A stretch of 64,000 nucleotides of DNA from Scedosporium boydii (Eukaryota > Ascomycota > Sordariomycetes > Microascales > Microascaceae): assembly GCA_002221725.1 (NCBI GenBank), contig NJFT01000061.1:1-64000 (forward strand). Direction: 5' to 3'. This document shows, in pieces, positions 35,212 to 47,609 of this stretch. Every line of letters starts with the position of its first letter. Position 1 is the stretch's first letter. Below the pieces are notes generated by a model. It was not told the DNA's origin, did no database searches, and was given only the letters and a program-made list of their open reading frames with translations. A program made the translations under genes and the position numbers.

Positions 35212-36002
35212 ATGAGGCTCTTCAACATCCTCGCCGCGGCCAGCGTCGCCAACGCCCACACCATATTCGTCTCCCTAGAAGTAGACGGCCAAAACCTCGG
35301 CGTCTCCAACGGCGTACGCACCCCGACCTACGACGGCCCCATCATGGACGTAACCTCCCAGTCACTGGCCTGCAATGGTGACCCCAACCCGACCATGTCG
35401 ACCAACACCGTCATCGACGTCAAAGCAGGCTCCACAGTCACCGCCATCTGGAGGCACACTCTCGATTCCGGCCCGGGAAATGTGATGGATCCCAGCCACG
35501 TCGGTCCCACGATTGCCTATCTCAAGAAGGTAGACGATGCCAAGACTGCTACGGGTCCTGGGGATGGCTGGTTCAAGATCCAGGAGGACGGTTACCAGAA
35601 CGGCGTTTGGGGAACTTCGAAAGTTATACAGAATGGTGGCAAGCATGAGATTAAGATCCCCGACTGTATCGAGGACGGGCAGTACCTCCTTCGTGCCGAG
35701 ATGATTGCTCTACATGGCGCGGGCACTTATCCGGGTGCCCAGTTTTATATGGAGTGTGCTCAGCTTAATATTGTTGGTGGCTCGGGGTCTGCTTCCCCTC
35801 AGACTCATGCCATTCCCGGCATCTACTCAGTAAGGATACACCCACTCGAGGTCAAGACTACCAGAAAGAAAAGAAAAGCAAAAGTACAAAGCTAACTTGA
35901 TATTTGTGACGACAGGGATCCGATCCCGGGGTTCAAATCAGCGTCTACTATCCTCCTGTGACAAACTATGTCGTTCCCGGCCCCAGCCTGTTCACTTGCT
36001 AA
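35212..36002 (+). CDS. AA9 lytic polysaccharide monooxygenase
   Basis: Exons 35212-35829 and 35916-36002 encode 234 residues. The signal peptide [15 protein letters not shown] is cut so that His becomes residue 1 of the mature protein ([11 protein letters not shown]), the N-terminal ligand of the copper histidine brace. The second His is in MIALHGAG and the axial Tyr is in [10 protein letters not shown], as in AA9. Other expected landmarks are [14 protein letters not shown] and the Cys of ECAQ. AA9 enzymes oxidatively cleave cellulose and related glucans using a reductant and oxygen or peroxide. There is no cellulose-binding module and the protein ends shortly after the catalytic domain ([10 protein letters not shown]). 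It lies next to the wall-protein genes but faces the opposite NPT1 gene. Confidence 0.93.
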
Positions 36003-36806
36003 ATGTGGGATGTGTGGTATGCCAAGAAGAAGATTGTATAGACCCGTTGCATAATATATCGTTTAGGAGGGCAGATTTGAGCAACTATATAGACTGTAGG
36101 AATGGATTGGATTTTCTATTCTGGATATCCTTGGTCATAGAACCTCCAAGTCACCGATCGCGAGAACCTGAACGGTGAAACTCTGGCATTCTCTTATCTC
36201 GTAACCCTCTCCGATATCTATTTGGGACATAAATGTTCGTGGCGCATAATCTATCATAATCTATCTGCAAGCCAAAACTTTGGATGTAGAAACTTGGAAA
36301 GTTCGACCCTCGCCAGTGCATCTCACTTCACATCACGCATACATCGTCTCCCCGTGTGAGACATCCATTCGGATTGGATGGTAGTATTAGGAAGGGGTGG
36401 ATGACTGCATGCTCCCATCCACTTGCTCCCGAGTTGGCCGATGCTGGAACATCAAGCCGGGTAATTGACTGACCGGCCGGTTGTGCAGATGCATCGCGAC
36501 CTTGGGGAGGGGAAAGCATGGGTGGCAAGCACACCCCGGTTGGCCTAGAGAATCCTTTAAATACTACTGATATCCCACCGGCACTCGGTGTGTCAATGTC
36601 AAATGTTTTCTATCCACCAGGACCGACGACCTTTCCAACACATAGTCTTCGAAAGTGGATGCACAAATACCGCCACCAATCCCAAATTCAATCGATCCTA
36701 GAAAGCCCTAGCCAAGATCTATATACGAACGCTCAGCTTCAGTTTCACCGCCCTCGATACAATAAAATATTGGTATTTACAGCCATCAATGCTTAGTTCT
36801 CAGGCT
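36003..36806. other. Convergent intergenic region
   Basis: Tail-to-tail spacer between the AA9 gene and NPT1, containing both 3' ends. Only short frames without motifs are present. A B-box-like patch near 36300 was considered as tRNA and dropped. Confidence 0.55.
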
Positions 36807-38335
36807 TCACACTTTCTCCTCTTTTCCCCACCGCGCCGTCTCGTCGCCCTCCTTCCACTCGTGCTCAATATACCCCAACTCTTTCTTGACCATTCGTACA
36901 GTCTCCTTGTCGCCGGTGTTCTTGCCGATATTGTCACTAAACCGACCGGTCAGCCTATATATACAAGGGGACAGAAGCCGTAGGCAAGGCGTCTTACCTG
37001 ATCTTGATCGCCGGGTTTCCTGCGGCAGAGCTAAGCTTGATAACAATATTCAGAGGTACGGACTTCTTGCCGGTCGATAGGTGGACGAAGTCGTTGGTGA
37101 GGTACGTGCCCACGCCAAAGGTCGGCAGGAATCCATCCTCTTCGGAAATTTTCTTGTATTCAAGGCACTTTTCCACGTCAAGCGAGTCCGAAAAGACAAT
37201 TACCTTCTTCTCCGTTATGCCTTCCTTGTCGTAGTAATCGCGCACCGTCTTAACAAAGGTAGTTGGGTTTCCGGAGTCTTGCCGGACACCAGCAAAGATC
37301 TCCGCATAGGTCTTGACCCTACCATCCCCAACCTTGAAGCGATCGATAGATTCTCCGTCTTTGGCTGGGGTCACGGGGAGGCTGAAAGACTTGAGGAACT
37401 CCTCGGTTCCAAAGGTGTCAGTGAGCGCGATTCCGAGTTTCCCCCCAAACGAGCCGACCCAAAGTCGCAGCGCTTGTTCTGTCGCATGCCTGTAATCGCC
37501 CGAGATGGCAGCTATACCCATGAACCACTCATGCGCGACCGTACCGACAGGAGGGATTCCGAAGCGCATCGCCAAATGGACATTACTAGTTCCAGTCAAT
37601 TTCCCGGAGAGCCCCTGCTTTTCGGCCTCCTTAGAGGCCTTCACGAGACCTCGGAAAACAAGGGCTTGGGTATGGTAGTCGCGGCGTCTGCGTGTTCCGA
37701 ATTCGGAGAACGTGCAGCCGGCTTTCAGAAGGCGCATTCCCTTCTCGAACGCCTTCTCCTCCTGGCCGTCGTAGCTCCAATCCGTATCCATGTACCGGAA
37801 ATACGCCTCAGATGTCAAGGCCAGCATGGGAATTTCGTAAAGAATGGTGCCTGCCCACGTTCCACTGATTTCCATGCTGACATCGCCTTGGTCCGAGGGG
37901 GAACCGGTATCCTCGCCGATAGGAGTGAAGGTCATCTTAACCTGGCGTCGAGGGTCGAGACGGAACTCTTTCAAGAACGCCAGGTAATCATCGTCCAGAT
38001 AATCGCAATGTGTTTTGAGAAAGCGATACTCCTCATCGGACAGGCTTATGTTGCCAAGCTCTAGTTTGCTCTACGTTAGCAACCCAACTTAGAGCTGACA
38101 CGCATCTCGCGACGTAAGAGAGAGCTTCTTGACTCATACTTTGAACCTGCTTCTCCAGCCATTGGAAAGCCTCTCGTGACAATTTCTTCTCAGGAGTCCT
38201 GTTGGTATATGCGTAGGTAACAGGAACATCCTTGAAATATTTCATGACCGCGCATTGCATCGTCAGCTTGTAGAGGTCAGTGTCGAGGAATGAGATGACC
38301 CCCTCCGGAAACGGAGAGGAGTTTGAGAAATCCAT
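36807..38335 (-). CDS. NPT1: Nicotinate phosphoribosyltransferase
   Basis: Exons 38335-38140, 38060-36998 and 36936-36807 encode 462 residues. The enzyme makes nicotinate mononucleotide from nicotinate and PRPP, the salvage (Preiss-Handler) entry to NAD. The match to yeast Npt1 runs end to end: [15 protein letters not shown] at the start, SEFGTRRRR with the PRPP-site arginines, [16 protein letters not shown] with the catalytic-site His, [13 protein letters not shown] ([16 protein letters not shown]), GVRQDSG and [11 protein letters not shown] in the second half, and [11 protein letters not shown] at the last splice junction. The first intron follows QVQ and exon 2 begins in LGNISL, where the yeast protein also continues with LGN. 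It shares a 1 kb divergent promoter with Utp4. Confidence 0.95.
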
Positions 38336-39331
38336 TGTTCAGGTGATACAGAGCAGATATTCAAAACGGCAGTTTGCCTGTATTGCAGACAAGAACTCTC
38401 AATCTTTCTAACAGCTCTGCAATATTGCGAGGGAATAATGGTCAGGTCTAAGAGGGGTTGCGTATGCTGAGACACGAGAGCAGTGCGGCATGGAGTTGTT
38501 GGAGTTGAGGTTGTGCTGAGGCCGAAAACAGGCAGATCACAAGTTTTCGTCAACGTGGTTGAGATCGGTAGAGTTTAGTAACACACCACAACTTGTTCAG
38601 GAAAACAATGGGGATTTAAAACGGGGGAAGACGCTGACTATTTTAAGGAATTTTTAAAAAGCATGCTTTCAAATTGTTCCGAGGAAGAATTATCCCATAA
38701 TTGAAGGAGCCTCTTAAGACTAGGAAGTTCAATTGAGAGCTCTCTGCCATGGGGGCTTAGACGCCTTAACAATTGCAACATTGTGAACCTTGGTAACCTC
38801 TTTGGCTCTCTCCTTCCCTAACATTATTCATATTAGAGAATGAGCTCATTTGACTGATCATCAACAATTAGTGACATGGGAAACAGCAACCGAGAACACA
38901 CACAGAATGTCGTGTTGTCTTGTCTGCTTTTGGCAGTCGCATTGCTCCAGAGCTTGTGAGAACAGAGCAATTTGAGGGCGGGAAAGTGGGGTGGAGGGGT
39001 AAGCTAGTGCACGGGCCAACTCTGAATCAGACAAGGTACGTACCCCTACCACACCTCTCTCTCTCAGCCTACAACTCACCGCTTTCTAAAAAATAAAAAA
39101 ATAATGGGGCAGAAAAAAAAATATTCTTGTGAAGGAACACTGAAACTGCTGCTTCTATCGTTATGTTAAGCATCGACATTAATCCTGGACTCACTCCCAA
39201 ATTCGCCTTTCCTGCCGCAGCCAAGTCTAATCCCACCGCAACCCGAATCTTGCGGCAAACTAGACGGTGGGAATTCCGGCATCGACATATCAGACAACTT
39301 GTTGAGCGTCTCATCTGCAGCAGGATTCGCC
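38336..39331. other. Divergent promoter region of NPT1 and UTP4
   Basis: A 1 kb spacer between the two start codons. Short frames only. No strong TATA box is visible on either side, as is common for housekeeping genes. Confidence 0.55.
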
Positions 39332-42058
39332 ATGGATATCCACCGCTGTCGTTTCCTACCGTACCCTCCCTCCGCCATCAACGCAATCGCCTTCTCCCAT
39401 CCCCGTGCCCAGAATGCGGAGCAGGCCAGTAGCGCGCGTCTGGCCATCGGCAGAGAGAATGGCGACATTGAAATCTGGAACCCTCTGAATGGCACGTGGT
39501 TGCAGGAGAAGACCATCCATGGAGGAAGTGACCGAAGCATCGATGGCTTGGTTTGGGTTACTGAACCCGATCGTAACCTAGCAGACGGCAAGGTTGCCGC
39601 AGGGCGCATGCGTCTTTTCAGTATTGGATCGAGTTCAACAATTACCGAATGGGATCTCCTCGAGGGTGCTCCGAAGCGCCATGCCACCGGCAACCACGGC
39701 GAGATCTGGTGTCTTGCGGCCCAGCCAATCTCGTCTGGGAAGTCCAAGTCCGACTCCAGTTCCCAGATTCCTAGGCTCATCGCGGGAACTATAAAAGGAG
39801 AGCTTATCAGCTATACCATCGAAGACGACACTTTGCGCTTTGACAAAGTCCTCGTCCGATTCCAGGCCAAGAAGCATCAGGCACTTAGCCTTGCTTTCGT
39901 GAATGCGCATACGGCGGTAGTTGGCTGTTCCGATAGCATTATTCGAGTATACGATATCAGGAAAGGCATGCTTGTCAACACCATGACTCTCGGATCTGAT
40001 CTCGCCGGAGGAGCTAGGGATATCATAGTGTGGTCCGTCAAGTGCCTTCCGGATGGCGACATTGTATCCGCCGACTCGACTGGTCAGGTCTGTATCTGGG
40101 ACAGCAAAACATATACTCAGACTCAGCGTTTGCAGAGCCACGATTCCGATGCGTTGAGCCTGGCTGTTAGCGCTGACGGATCTATCATCGCGAGCGGAGG
40201 AATGGATCGGCGAACTATCTTCTACAAAAAGGTTACTGGAAGTGATCGCTGGGGAAAAGTATGGGGCCGCCGATATCACGATCACGACGTCAAGGCGATG
40301 GCGGCGTTTGAAAGCGGAAATAAGAGTGTGATTGTCTCCGGAGGTATCTTTTTGCTCCTGCCTGCCTTTGCGACCCGTGTGAGGGGGTTACTAACATATT
40401 TTTTTCTTTCTTTCCCAGGCCCTGACGCCGCGCCGGTTGTTCTACCCATGAGAGAGTTCGGTCTCGAAAATCACCGAAAACTAGCGCATCTTCCCCAGCA
40501 ACCGCCACTTTTGAGTGCCACCAATGCTCGGTTTATCGTCAGTTGGTGGGGCCAAGAAGTTCATGTTTGGTCTCTACGACGACCCTTCGGTCCCATGTAC
40601 AAGAAATCGTCTGGGCCGGATGTGGACGGTAACCAGAAGTTGCTCAAGACCATCGTTCTTAGCACCGAATCAAACATTTCGTCAGCAGTAATCAGCCCGG
40701 ATGGATCGTTCCTCGCCGTATCATCCGCCGCATCAGGCATCAAAGCCTTCCACCTCCGTCATAAGAACCCGACAGTTGCCGCCGATGTCCAAGTCTCGCC
40801 CATAAAGCTTCCTGCCGACTTTGCGCAGGTTGGGCCGGCTAGCCTCTGCCTCTCACCGGACTCGAAATGGCTATGCATAGTAAGGGAAGGCAGCGAAGTC
40901 TTGGCCTCGAGAATAGATCGTGAAAATGCATCACAGAAGTCGCCTCCAGCCTTCTCGGTGTCAAAATGGCAACGACTGAAGCGCCTACGGCGGGATGTCC
41001 CGCGGCACAAGCTTCTCGGCGGGCTTGGTTCATACGACAGGAGTATTACTCAAACTTGCTTTTCTCCTGATAGCAAGATGCTAGCTACTGCTGACCTGGC
41101 CGGATACATTGACACATGGGTATTACGCGGCCCTAAAGTATCCACGGCGAGCAAGGAAGGAGAGGATGATGATGGCAATTCCTCCTCATCTTCATCGTCT
41201 GACTCGGACGCAGAGGTGAATGGTAACGGAGTGAGCAACGACTCTAAAGCCGGAAACACAAGATGGACACGAAACCCTGCGTCTCGGCAACTCCCCAAGT
41301 TGTCGTCGACGCCTGTGGTACTCTCTTTCTCCCCCGATGTTCCTCGTTCTGCGATGACGAATGGAAACTCGGAAACAAACCCGGATACGAAGGTGTCTGA
41401 CGACTATACTCTCTTGGCGGTCACAGCGCCATTTGATGTCCTCGCATTCCACCCCCTCCAGGGCTCCCTAACGCATTGGACGCGGCGAACGAGAGGTGCA
41501 CGTCTGCCGCCAGAAATGCTCGACGTGCGTGACGCCGCAAAGGGAGTAGTGTGGCAAGGCTCACGTGCGTGGATATATGGACCGAGCTTCATCTTCATGC
41601 TGGACTTGCACGTAGATCCCAAGATCTCAGCTTTGCAAAGCAAGAAGCGCAAGAGGATAGACCCCGATAGCGGAGCCGGTAACAGGATGCAGGTTGGCGC
41701 CCTCGGCCCTCACAAAGTGTTCAAGCTAGATGGGGCCTCGAAAGAAGCGCACACATTCCAAAACGTTGCGCGGAAGGGAGATGACATGGATATCAGTGAT
41801 GACGAAACCAACGAAGGTACGAATACGCATAGCGGCGAGCTCATTGCGTTGAGGAAGAATGAGGGCGAAGAGGAGGAGAAAGATGGCAAGAGGAAGTGGT
41901 GGACGACGACCAAGTACAGACCCATCCTGGGCATTGTGCCCTTGGGCGACTCGTTATCTACGGAAGAGCAGATCGAAGTCGCCCTTGTTGAGCGGCCTCA
42001 CTGGGCCATTGACCTACCAGAGCGTTATGTTGGAAACAAGGACCGGACGTACTACTAG
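39332..42058 (+). CDS. UTP4: U3 small nucleolar RNA-associated WD40 protein Utp4 (cirhin)
   Basis: Exons 39332-40343 and 40419-42058 encode 883 residues. It belongs to the tUTP subcomplex of the small-subunit processome in the nucleolus, needed for early pre-rRNA processing and transcription. The start MDIHRCRFLPYPPSAI, several WD-type repeats (including LAIGRENGDIEIWNP, VVGCSDSIIRVYDIRKG, SADSTGQVCIWDSKT and SADGSIIASGGMD) and the C-terminal HWAIDLPERY all fit the family. An acidic Ser/Asp-rich insert lies around 41165-41220. The intron 40344-40418 is 75 bases and in frame, so an open-frame reading passes straight through it and would insert 25 residues between VIVSGG and PDAAPVV. Confidence 0.93.
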   Translation: MDIHRCRFLPYPPSAINAIAFSHPRAQNAEQASSARLAIGRENGDIEIWNPLNGTWLQEKTIHGGSDRSIDGLVWVTEPDRNLADGKVAAGRMRLFSIGSSSTITEWDLLEGAPKRHATGNHGEIWCLAAQPISSGKSKSDSSSQIPRLIAGTIKGELISYTIEDDTLRFDKVLVRFQAKKHQALSLAFVNAHTAVVGCSDSIIRVYDIRKGMLVNTMTLGSDLAGGARDIIVWSVKCLPDGDIVSADSTGQVCIWDSKTYTQTQRLQSHDSDALSLAVSADGSIIASGGMDRRTIFYKKVTGSDRWGKVWGRRYHDHDVKAMAAFESGNKSVIVSGGIFLLLPAFATRVRGLLTYFFLSFPGPDAAPVVLPMREFGLENHRKLAHLPQQPPLLSATNARFIVSWWGQEVHVWSLRRPFGPMYKKSSGPDVDGNQKLLKTIVLSTESNISSAVISPDGSFLAVSSAASGIKAFHLRHKNPTVAADVQVSPIKLPADFAQVGPASLCLSPDSKWLCIVREGSEVLASRIDRENASQKSPPAFSVSKWQRLKRLRRDVPRHKLLGGLGSYDRSITQTCFSPDSKMLATADLAGYIDTWVLRGPKVSTASKEGEDDDGNSSSSSSSDSDAEVNGNGVSNDSKAGNTRWTRNPASRQLPKLSSTPVVLSFSPDVPRSAMTNGNSETNPDTKVSDDYTLLAVTAPFDVLAFHPLQGSLTHWTRRTRGARLPPEMLDVRDAAKGVVWQGSRAWIYGPSFIFMLDLHVDPKISALQSKKRKRIDPDSGAGNRMQVGALGPHKVFKLDGASKEAHTFQNVARKGDDMDISDDETNEGTNTHSGELIALRKNEGEEEEKDGKRKWWTTTKYRPILGIVPLGDSLSTEEQIEVALVERPHWAIDLPERYVGNKDRTYY

Positions 42059-44180
42059 ATTTTCTTCTTTTCTTTTTCTCTTTTCCCCTTCCTAGTCTCC
42101 GGAGAGTCTTGGAACCCTGGTTGGTGTGGCCCGCTGTCATGACCGCCTTGGTCGTCGTGAGGATACCCCGCTCGACTTGCGTGTTCATCCGGCCTTGTCG
42201 AGCGCGCAAGCCCTTCTTCAATACAGTCATGTTATTTATCTGGTTTAGCTCCATAGCTAGAGTGGTGCCGGCATTTCAAGCGGTGAAGAGATTGATTCAT
42301 TGAGTTTGAGAGACTAAAAGTTGAACAGCACAAAGAGGTCACCCCCCCAACGCCGAACGGACCCAACCGAGCGCCCCAATACTATGAAGAGAACAACGTG
42401 AACGATCAAACAATGACCTTAGATGTCCATATGGAAGCTAGGGTAAGGTGACTCGTCCATTCGATGACGCTCTATGCGATGCCGTTGTCTCAAACCTCCA
42501 ACCTCCACTGACATAACGGTTAACGATATGCATTACGCAAGACGCCCTCCAAGAGGCAGTCTACTCTCGCCTCATTCCAACGAAGGACTAAGGTTGGCCC
42601 AGAAGCGATGCCGACCCATTCTCGGTTGCGTGTCCCGTTCCGCACCACAAACGTTGTGGACATGGAACTCTTGAAATAGCCCAACTCGTAAACCGCTCTA
42701 GAGTGATATCGATTGTCTCTCAAGATTAATTTACATGGCACAGGAACAGCCCACTAGCAACCGCAATGCGATCGATCTCGGGGACACCAAGAGATAGTAC
42801 GGCATCCGCGATACCCGTATTTTCCATTTTCCAGAAGATATTACACCAAGCCACTTAGAGAGTGAACAGAAGGGCGACAGACATTTTCAAGGTGTGTGGT
42901 GGAACGATGACATGCCCTTCCTGATAGACAAGCTACACGCGTCCACCTCCCCTTCTCCCACTCCCTCTCCGCGGCGGCAAACATGGAATCACGGGGACAT
43001 TTTTGGTCCGGTGACTTCCGAAAAAGCCTAGTTAGTGAGTTGGAGGACGAAGGATCGTTGGTGCATGTGTGGAGCTGCCTAGCGAGTTGAGATATGTCAC
43101 CATGTAAGTGGGCAAAATTAGGCATGCAAGAGATGCTTCTTGCGGGCAATAAGAACGTAAGGTAGAGCGTAACGCTCCGAGGACCCAGCGTGAATACCTG
43201 ATCCATAGACAAATCCCCAACCTAGTCGGAATGAAAGGGCGGTATCCCGGGTCCGGTACCCGAGGAAAGCAAAGCCTAGAGGTTTACACGCAAGCCAAGG
43301 CCAAGTTTTATGAGAGAAGATATAGACTGCCGCCCATTGATGTGAGACGGTATTCTTGGCAGGGGAGACTTCGGAGAAGGAGGAATTACACCGAAAACAG
43401 GTTCTAGAACATCAATGGGAAAATAAGAAAAAAAGGTCACGGGAAAGGGAAAGGTATGGTGGAGGATGTTAACGGAGGGAAAACAGAACGTTACTATTCC
43501 GAGAGCTGTGCTCGGCCCACACTCGTTTGTTTGAAAAGGTCGTAAAACTGGACTGCGAATGCGGCTCCCGTCTCATTTCTATGAATTTACTGAATTCCTA
43601 GGGAGGCGGTAGTAGAGGTCGAGGCAGAGGCAGAAAGAGAACAACGGGACGAGGGGATCCACCACGTAGACATTTGTTTCCGTCTCTCCTCCAGTGAGTC
43701 TTTAAGCGAGGAAAGCGACAGATTCGTTGCCCTGGTACTCATAATGGAAACGAGACAAGGATCAAGTTGAGATCTGATGCGGAGCCGGAACTGGAGAGGT
43801 CCTTGACATGGTCTCGAGCCGGCCAAAGCTCCCATATCATCCATGTCCATCCGTCCATCAAGAGCCGAAGAAAAGAAGAGGAACTTCAAACTTACCCCCA
43901 ACATCAAATAAACGACCCATGGCGTCAAAAGAGTGAAAGGAGGGCAATCGATCAAAAGAAAAAGAAATGTCCGACACGGAATGGTTTTAATAATCAAAAT
44001 TGATATCAAGACATCGTCGTCCTACCCAAAGCATGTGTACACGCAAGCACCCTTGGCCGGCCGGCCAAGGTCTATCAAATTCTATATATACCCTCTAAGT
44101 ATTTCCCATCTGGAAATGGAGGCGAGGTCGATCAATTTAGAAGTGGCCCCCATCGAGGGCAGCGAGGATTCGAAATAATA

Positions 44181-44841
44181 TACGAAGTATGAGCTGTGTC
44201 CCAAAACCAAGAAAAATAAAATAGAAAAATAAAATAAGAAAAAAATAAAAAATAAATGTAGGCGTGCATCTGCTGCAGGAGATGCAAGATGTGGAAGGGT
44301 GCGACTCTAAAAAGGGGTACGATTTGAAAATTCCAGCAGAATGGATGACGCGTCATTGTCCGACATGCCCAATTCCCAATTCCCAATTCCTACACTCTCC
44401 CACAGAAGGCTCCCACACACAGTCTCCCACACCCCCTTCCGTGCCGGTTTGTTCGTAAAAGTCTTGGCATTGATCGAAGGGGACACTGATACGTTCGAGG
44501 CGACTATTAGCAGAAACTCTATGTTCCATACTTCGTAGATTGATGAATACGTATCACGGGAAACAAACGAGGCGATACATAATGGGACTCCCTGTCGACG
44601 ACACCTGCGAATAAACTTTTCCTTGTGGTTCGAGGAGTGAGTACGAGGCAAGATCTCTATGGGTTCGCCAAGAGGTTCTCAGAACCTTGAATACAACTTT
44701 ATTACTAGTATTCCCAGTCATTGACCGACAAGCTGATGGGATCGGAGCCTGGTTTGGCTGTGCTTACCAGCACTGGACCCTACTCCGTGCTTGGATTCAT
44801 ATTCGAAAGTCTCGCCTGACGACGAAGCAGTACGAAGTATG
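44181..44841. repeat. Three copies of an 11-base inverted sequence
   Basis: TACGAAGTATG occurs at 44181-44191 and 44831-44841, and its reverse complement CATACTTCGTA at 44527-44537, so the middle copy forms an inverted pair with each outer one. No open frame of note is enclosed. Confidence 0.85.
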
Positions 44842-47593
44842 CGTACAGGCAGGAAGAAGGGTATTAGAGTACGTACCCTCCCCGACAATCTCTATCAGGT
44901 CGTATAAATCTGTCGTAGCCGCGTCATTCCAGCCCCAAGCCGTTGTACCCTAAACGGCACATGGGATGGAAGATGGAGTTACCTTCATCCACTTCGTTCA
45001 AGTTGAGAGAGTAGGTACAGGTACAACCTCTTCTTCTTGCAGAAAATCTAGAGGTGGCTCCTGTTGTCTCTTGTCACCCTGCCATAAGAAGACCTCTGTT
45101 ATAGCAGTTCGCTTACCCTTGTTCTTGGAGACCTTCGCCGGAATCGACAACGACTCTTAAAGCTAAAAGCGACTTGGGTTTCTTCATCGCTGTGTCCTGA
45201 CTCTTCAGGAACCACTAGTCTGTTCTGGACCCCGGATGAGGCACGAAGTAGAGCTTGGATTAGTATACGTGGCTATGGACGGAGCAAGTTTGGGGATCTC
45301 CGATCAGTAGCACAGCCCGTCTTGGGACGATGACATCGAAACACCTGTCACTACTAGGCATCTATCCTGTCCAGATGGTATAGCAACTAGTAACATCACC
45401 ACCTCCTACCGCGGGATATATTGCAAAACTGGTAGGCCCCTGTATCGCTTAGAGTGATGGAGGTGACATCTTTGGTAAACGGCATCTACTGGTATTGATG
45501 TCTTCAATTACAATGCGAAGCTGGAGAGAGCTAAAAACTCAACGTTACATGGCAATAAAAGAAAATATACGTAAGCGAAGGATTTCAAGTGGAAGATTCC
45601 AAAAAGACACGTAATGTTATATCGAGGCCGAGAGTGGATGATCTCGGTGCCTCATCGTAAAAAAAAAAGGCTAACAGTCTCGAGCGGATGCCATTCTGAG
45701 CGGAAATGTGAGCTACATCATAAACCTGGGCCTCATCTTACGTCGTGCATGGGGCAGGGTCCGGGCATTTCCCATTGACAGCAATGCTGGGACTGGGTCG
45801 TACCAGTGCGTTCGAGGTTGCAAAGCATTGATATCATTCAATTGCGTCCGCTGTTTTTGCTGGGGCAAGCTTATTCGGAACTTGGGATTCCGGGTGCCGA
45901 CTTCCAGTCGATCTGAAACTCGCATTCCTAGGAGAGCTGGTCCAAGCTGGAAACAAATTGATCCTCATGGACATAATTTAAGTCCGGAGAGATAATTTGT
46001 CATTGTGGCCTTGCCAATTTTTCCAATGGATCAAGGCATACGTGAGCTCGTGCCGGAGAAGAAAAGGCCTTTTTGGGGAGTATTGAAGACAGGTTGATGT
46101 GGAGATTTCACAAGGCCAGCCTCACATCTATGAAGTAGGCAGAGAATCGGATTACATCACTTCAGCCACAAGAAGAGATCGTTGATGCGAGCGGCATTCG
46201 CATTTCTCCGCAGCGATCGCTTGTTTGACAGGTCATGACAAAGGTTCCAGGGATTGAGACAATGGCACTGACGCCGCCCTCGCATCCCCAGCTGAACCGA
46301 CCACGAGGCTCACGAATCCCGTGTGCCTGGAAAACGGAAGTATACGTACGGCTTCGCCATCGCCGATCCTGGAGGGCCACTCTACGTAGAACATCGAGGG
46401 CAACATAACGCGTAGGCCAGGGGAGGGCCAGTGGCAAAGATGACGAGCCCACCACTCCAGGCACCGTTGACCTTTGCCAAGATGCCAACGTCGCTTTTAG
46501 AGATCGTAGTTGTAGGCACGACAGATGGGATTCTATGGCCCTTACATATCGATCCTTGGTTCCGAGTAAAGTAGTACGGAGTAGTAAAGGGGCAGGGGCA
46601 TCCATAGACCAACTTGGCAGGCGGATTCACACGACAGAACTTGCACCTGCACGTCCACATCACCTTTGGTTGGTTCTCTCATTGGCGCAGACGAGGTGCG
46701 GCTATTTTTGGGAGACTTTGGTACGGTCTTGACATCAACGATGCAGTCGTCGCTCTCGCCATGCAAGAGAAGTTTAAATCCAACTGCTGTCGCAAATCGT
46801 GAAACCAGTATCCTTCTTTACGAACAAGTTTGTTCATTCGTCCTATCTTTGGAAAAAAGAAGGTCTTACCGACCACTGGGCAGGGCAAAAGCAGCGCCAC
46901 TAAGAAAAGTCGATCCTGGACCCAAAAACGGAAGCAACGCCTCGTCATCGCCCCTTCACACTTCAACCCTTCAAGCCTCAAGAGCCGAAACACTGGTTGG
47001 AGGAGAGGCTAAAGACGCAGCGAGGTACAGCGTACAGCGTGGCTGGCGGACTGGACTGAGGGGCCGGAAGTCGCGAATACCGAGAAGAGTGGTGTGACTG
47101 GGGATTCGTAGACTTGTTCCGCGGGCGGTACAGGTACTTGACGGATCCGCCCGTCCAATGCCCATTGTCCCCTCTAATTCTTGTACTAGTGCCGCCTAAG
47201 GTACCGTCTCAGCGAAGCGTCGACAGCGAGATGCCAAGACTTCCGTACGGTGCGACCGGCAACGGTTTGGAACTGTGCCGAGTGACCATGCTGACGCAAA
47301 TCCGCATGTCATTTGGGGGCCTGTCCTGCTGTTCAAGTACATGTACCAGCACAGTTTTCTCGTGCCGCCAGTGAGTGCGTGTCCAATGGGATGTACCCAT
47401 TCCGCTGGTCTTGAGTGTACGAGGGTACTTCGCCGTGTACACGAATACAGCAATATCTGATGGTGGAAATACCCGGGCCTTGACCACAACCCCCCTCGCC
47501 AAGAAGATGGAGAAACCTTTCCGTATTGCTCGTTATCGCATTCAACGATCATTCATAAATAGATTACTGCGTACTTCGTAGATGCTGGCTATC

Positions 47594-47609
47594 GGGGGGG
47601 GGGGGGGGG
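47594..47609. repeat. Homopolymer of 16 G
   Basis: Sixteen G followed directly by six A. The run is long enough that its exact length is prone to sequencing error. Confidence 0.9.

Noticed and set aside
36285..36320. A GTTCGACCC patch like a tRNA B box
   Set aside because: No A box, acceptor stem or cloverleaf could be built around it.
37081..38064. A 327-codon plus-strand frame
   Set aside because: It is antisense to the NPT1 coding sequence, which aligns with the enzyme along its full length.
46162..47097. Overlapping frames of up to 147 codons on both strands in the 7 kb gap
   Set aside because: They overlap each other, carry no motif and have no supporting splice sites, so they look like chance frames in moderately GC-rich DNA.
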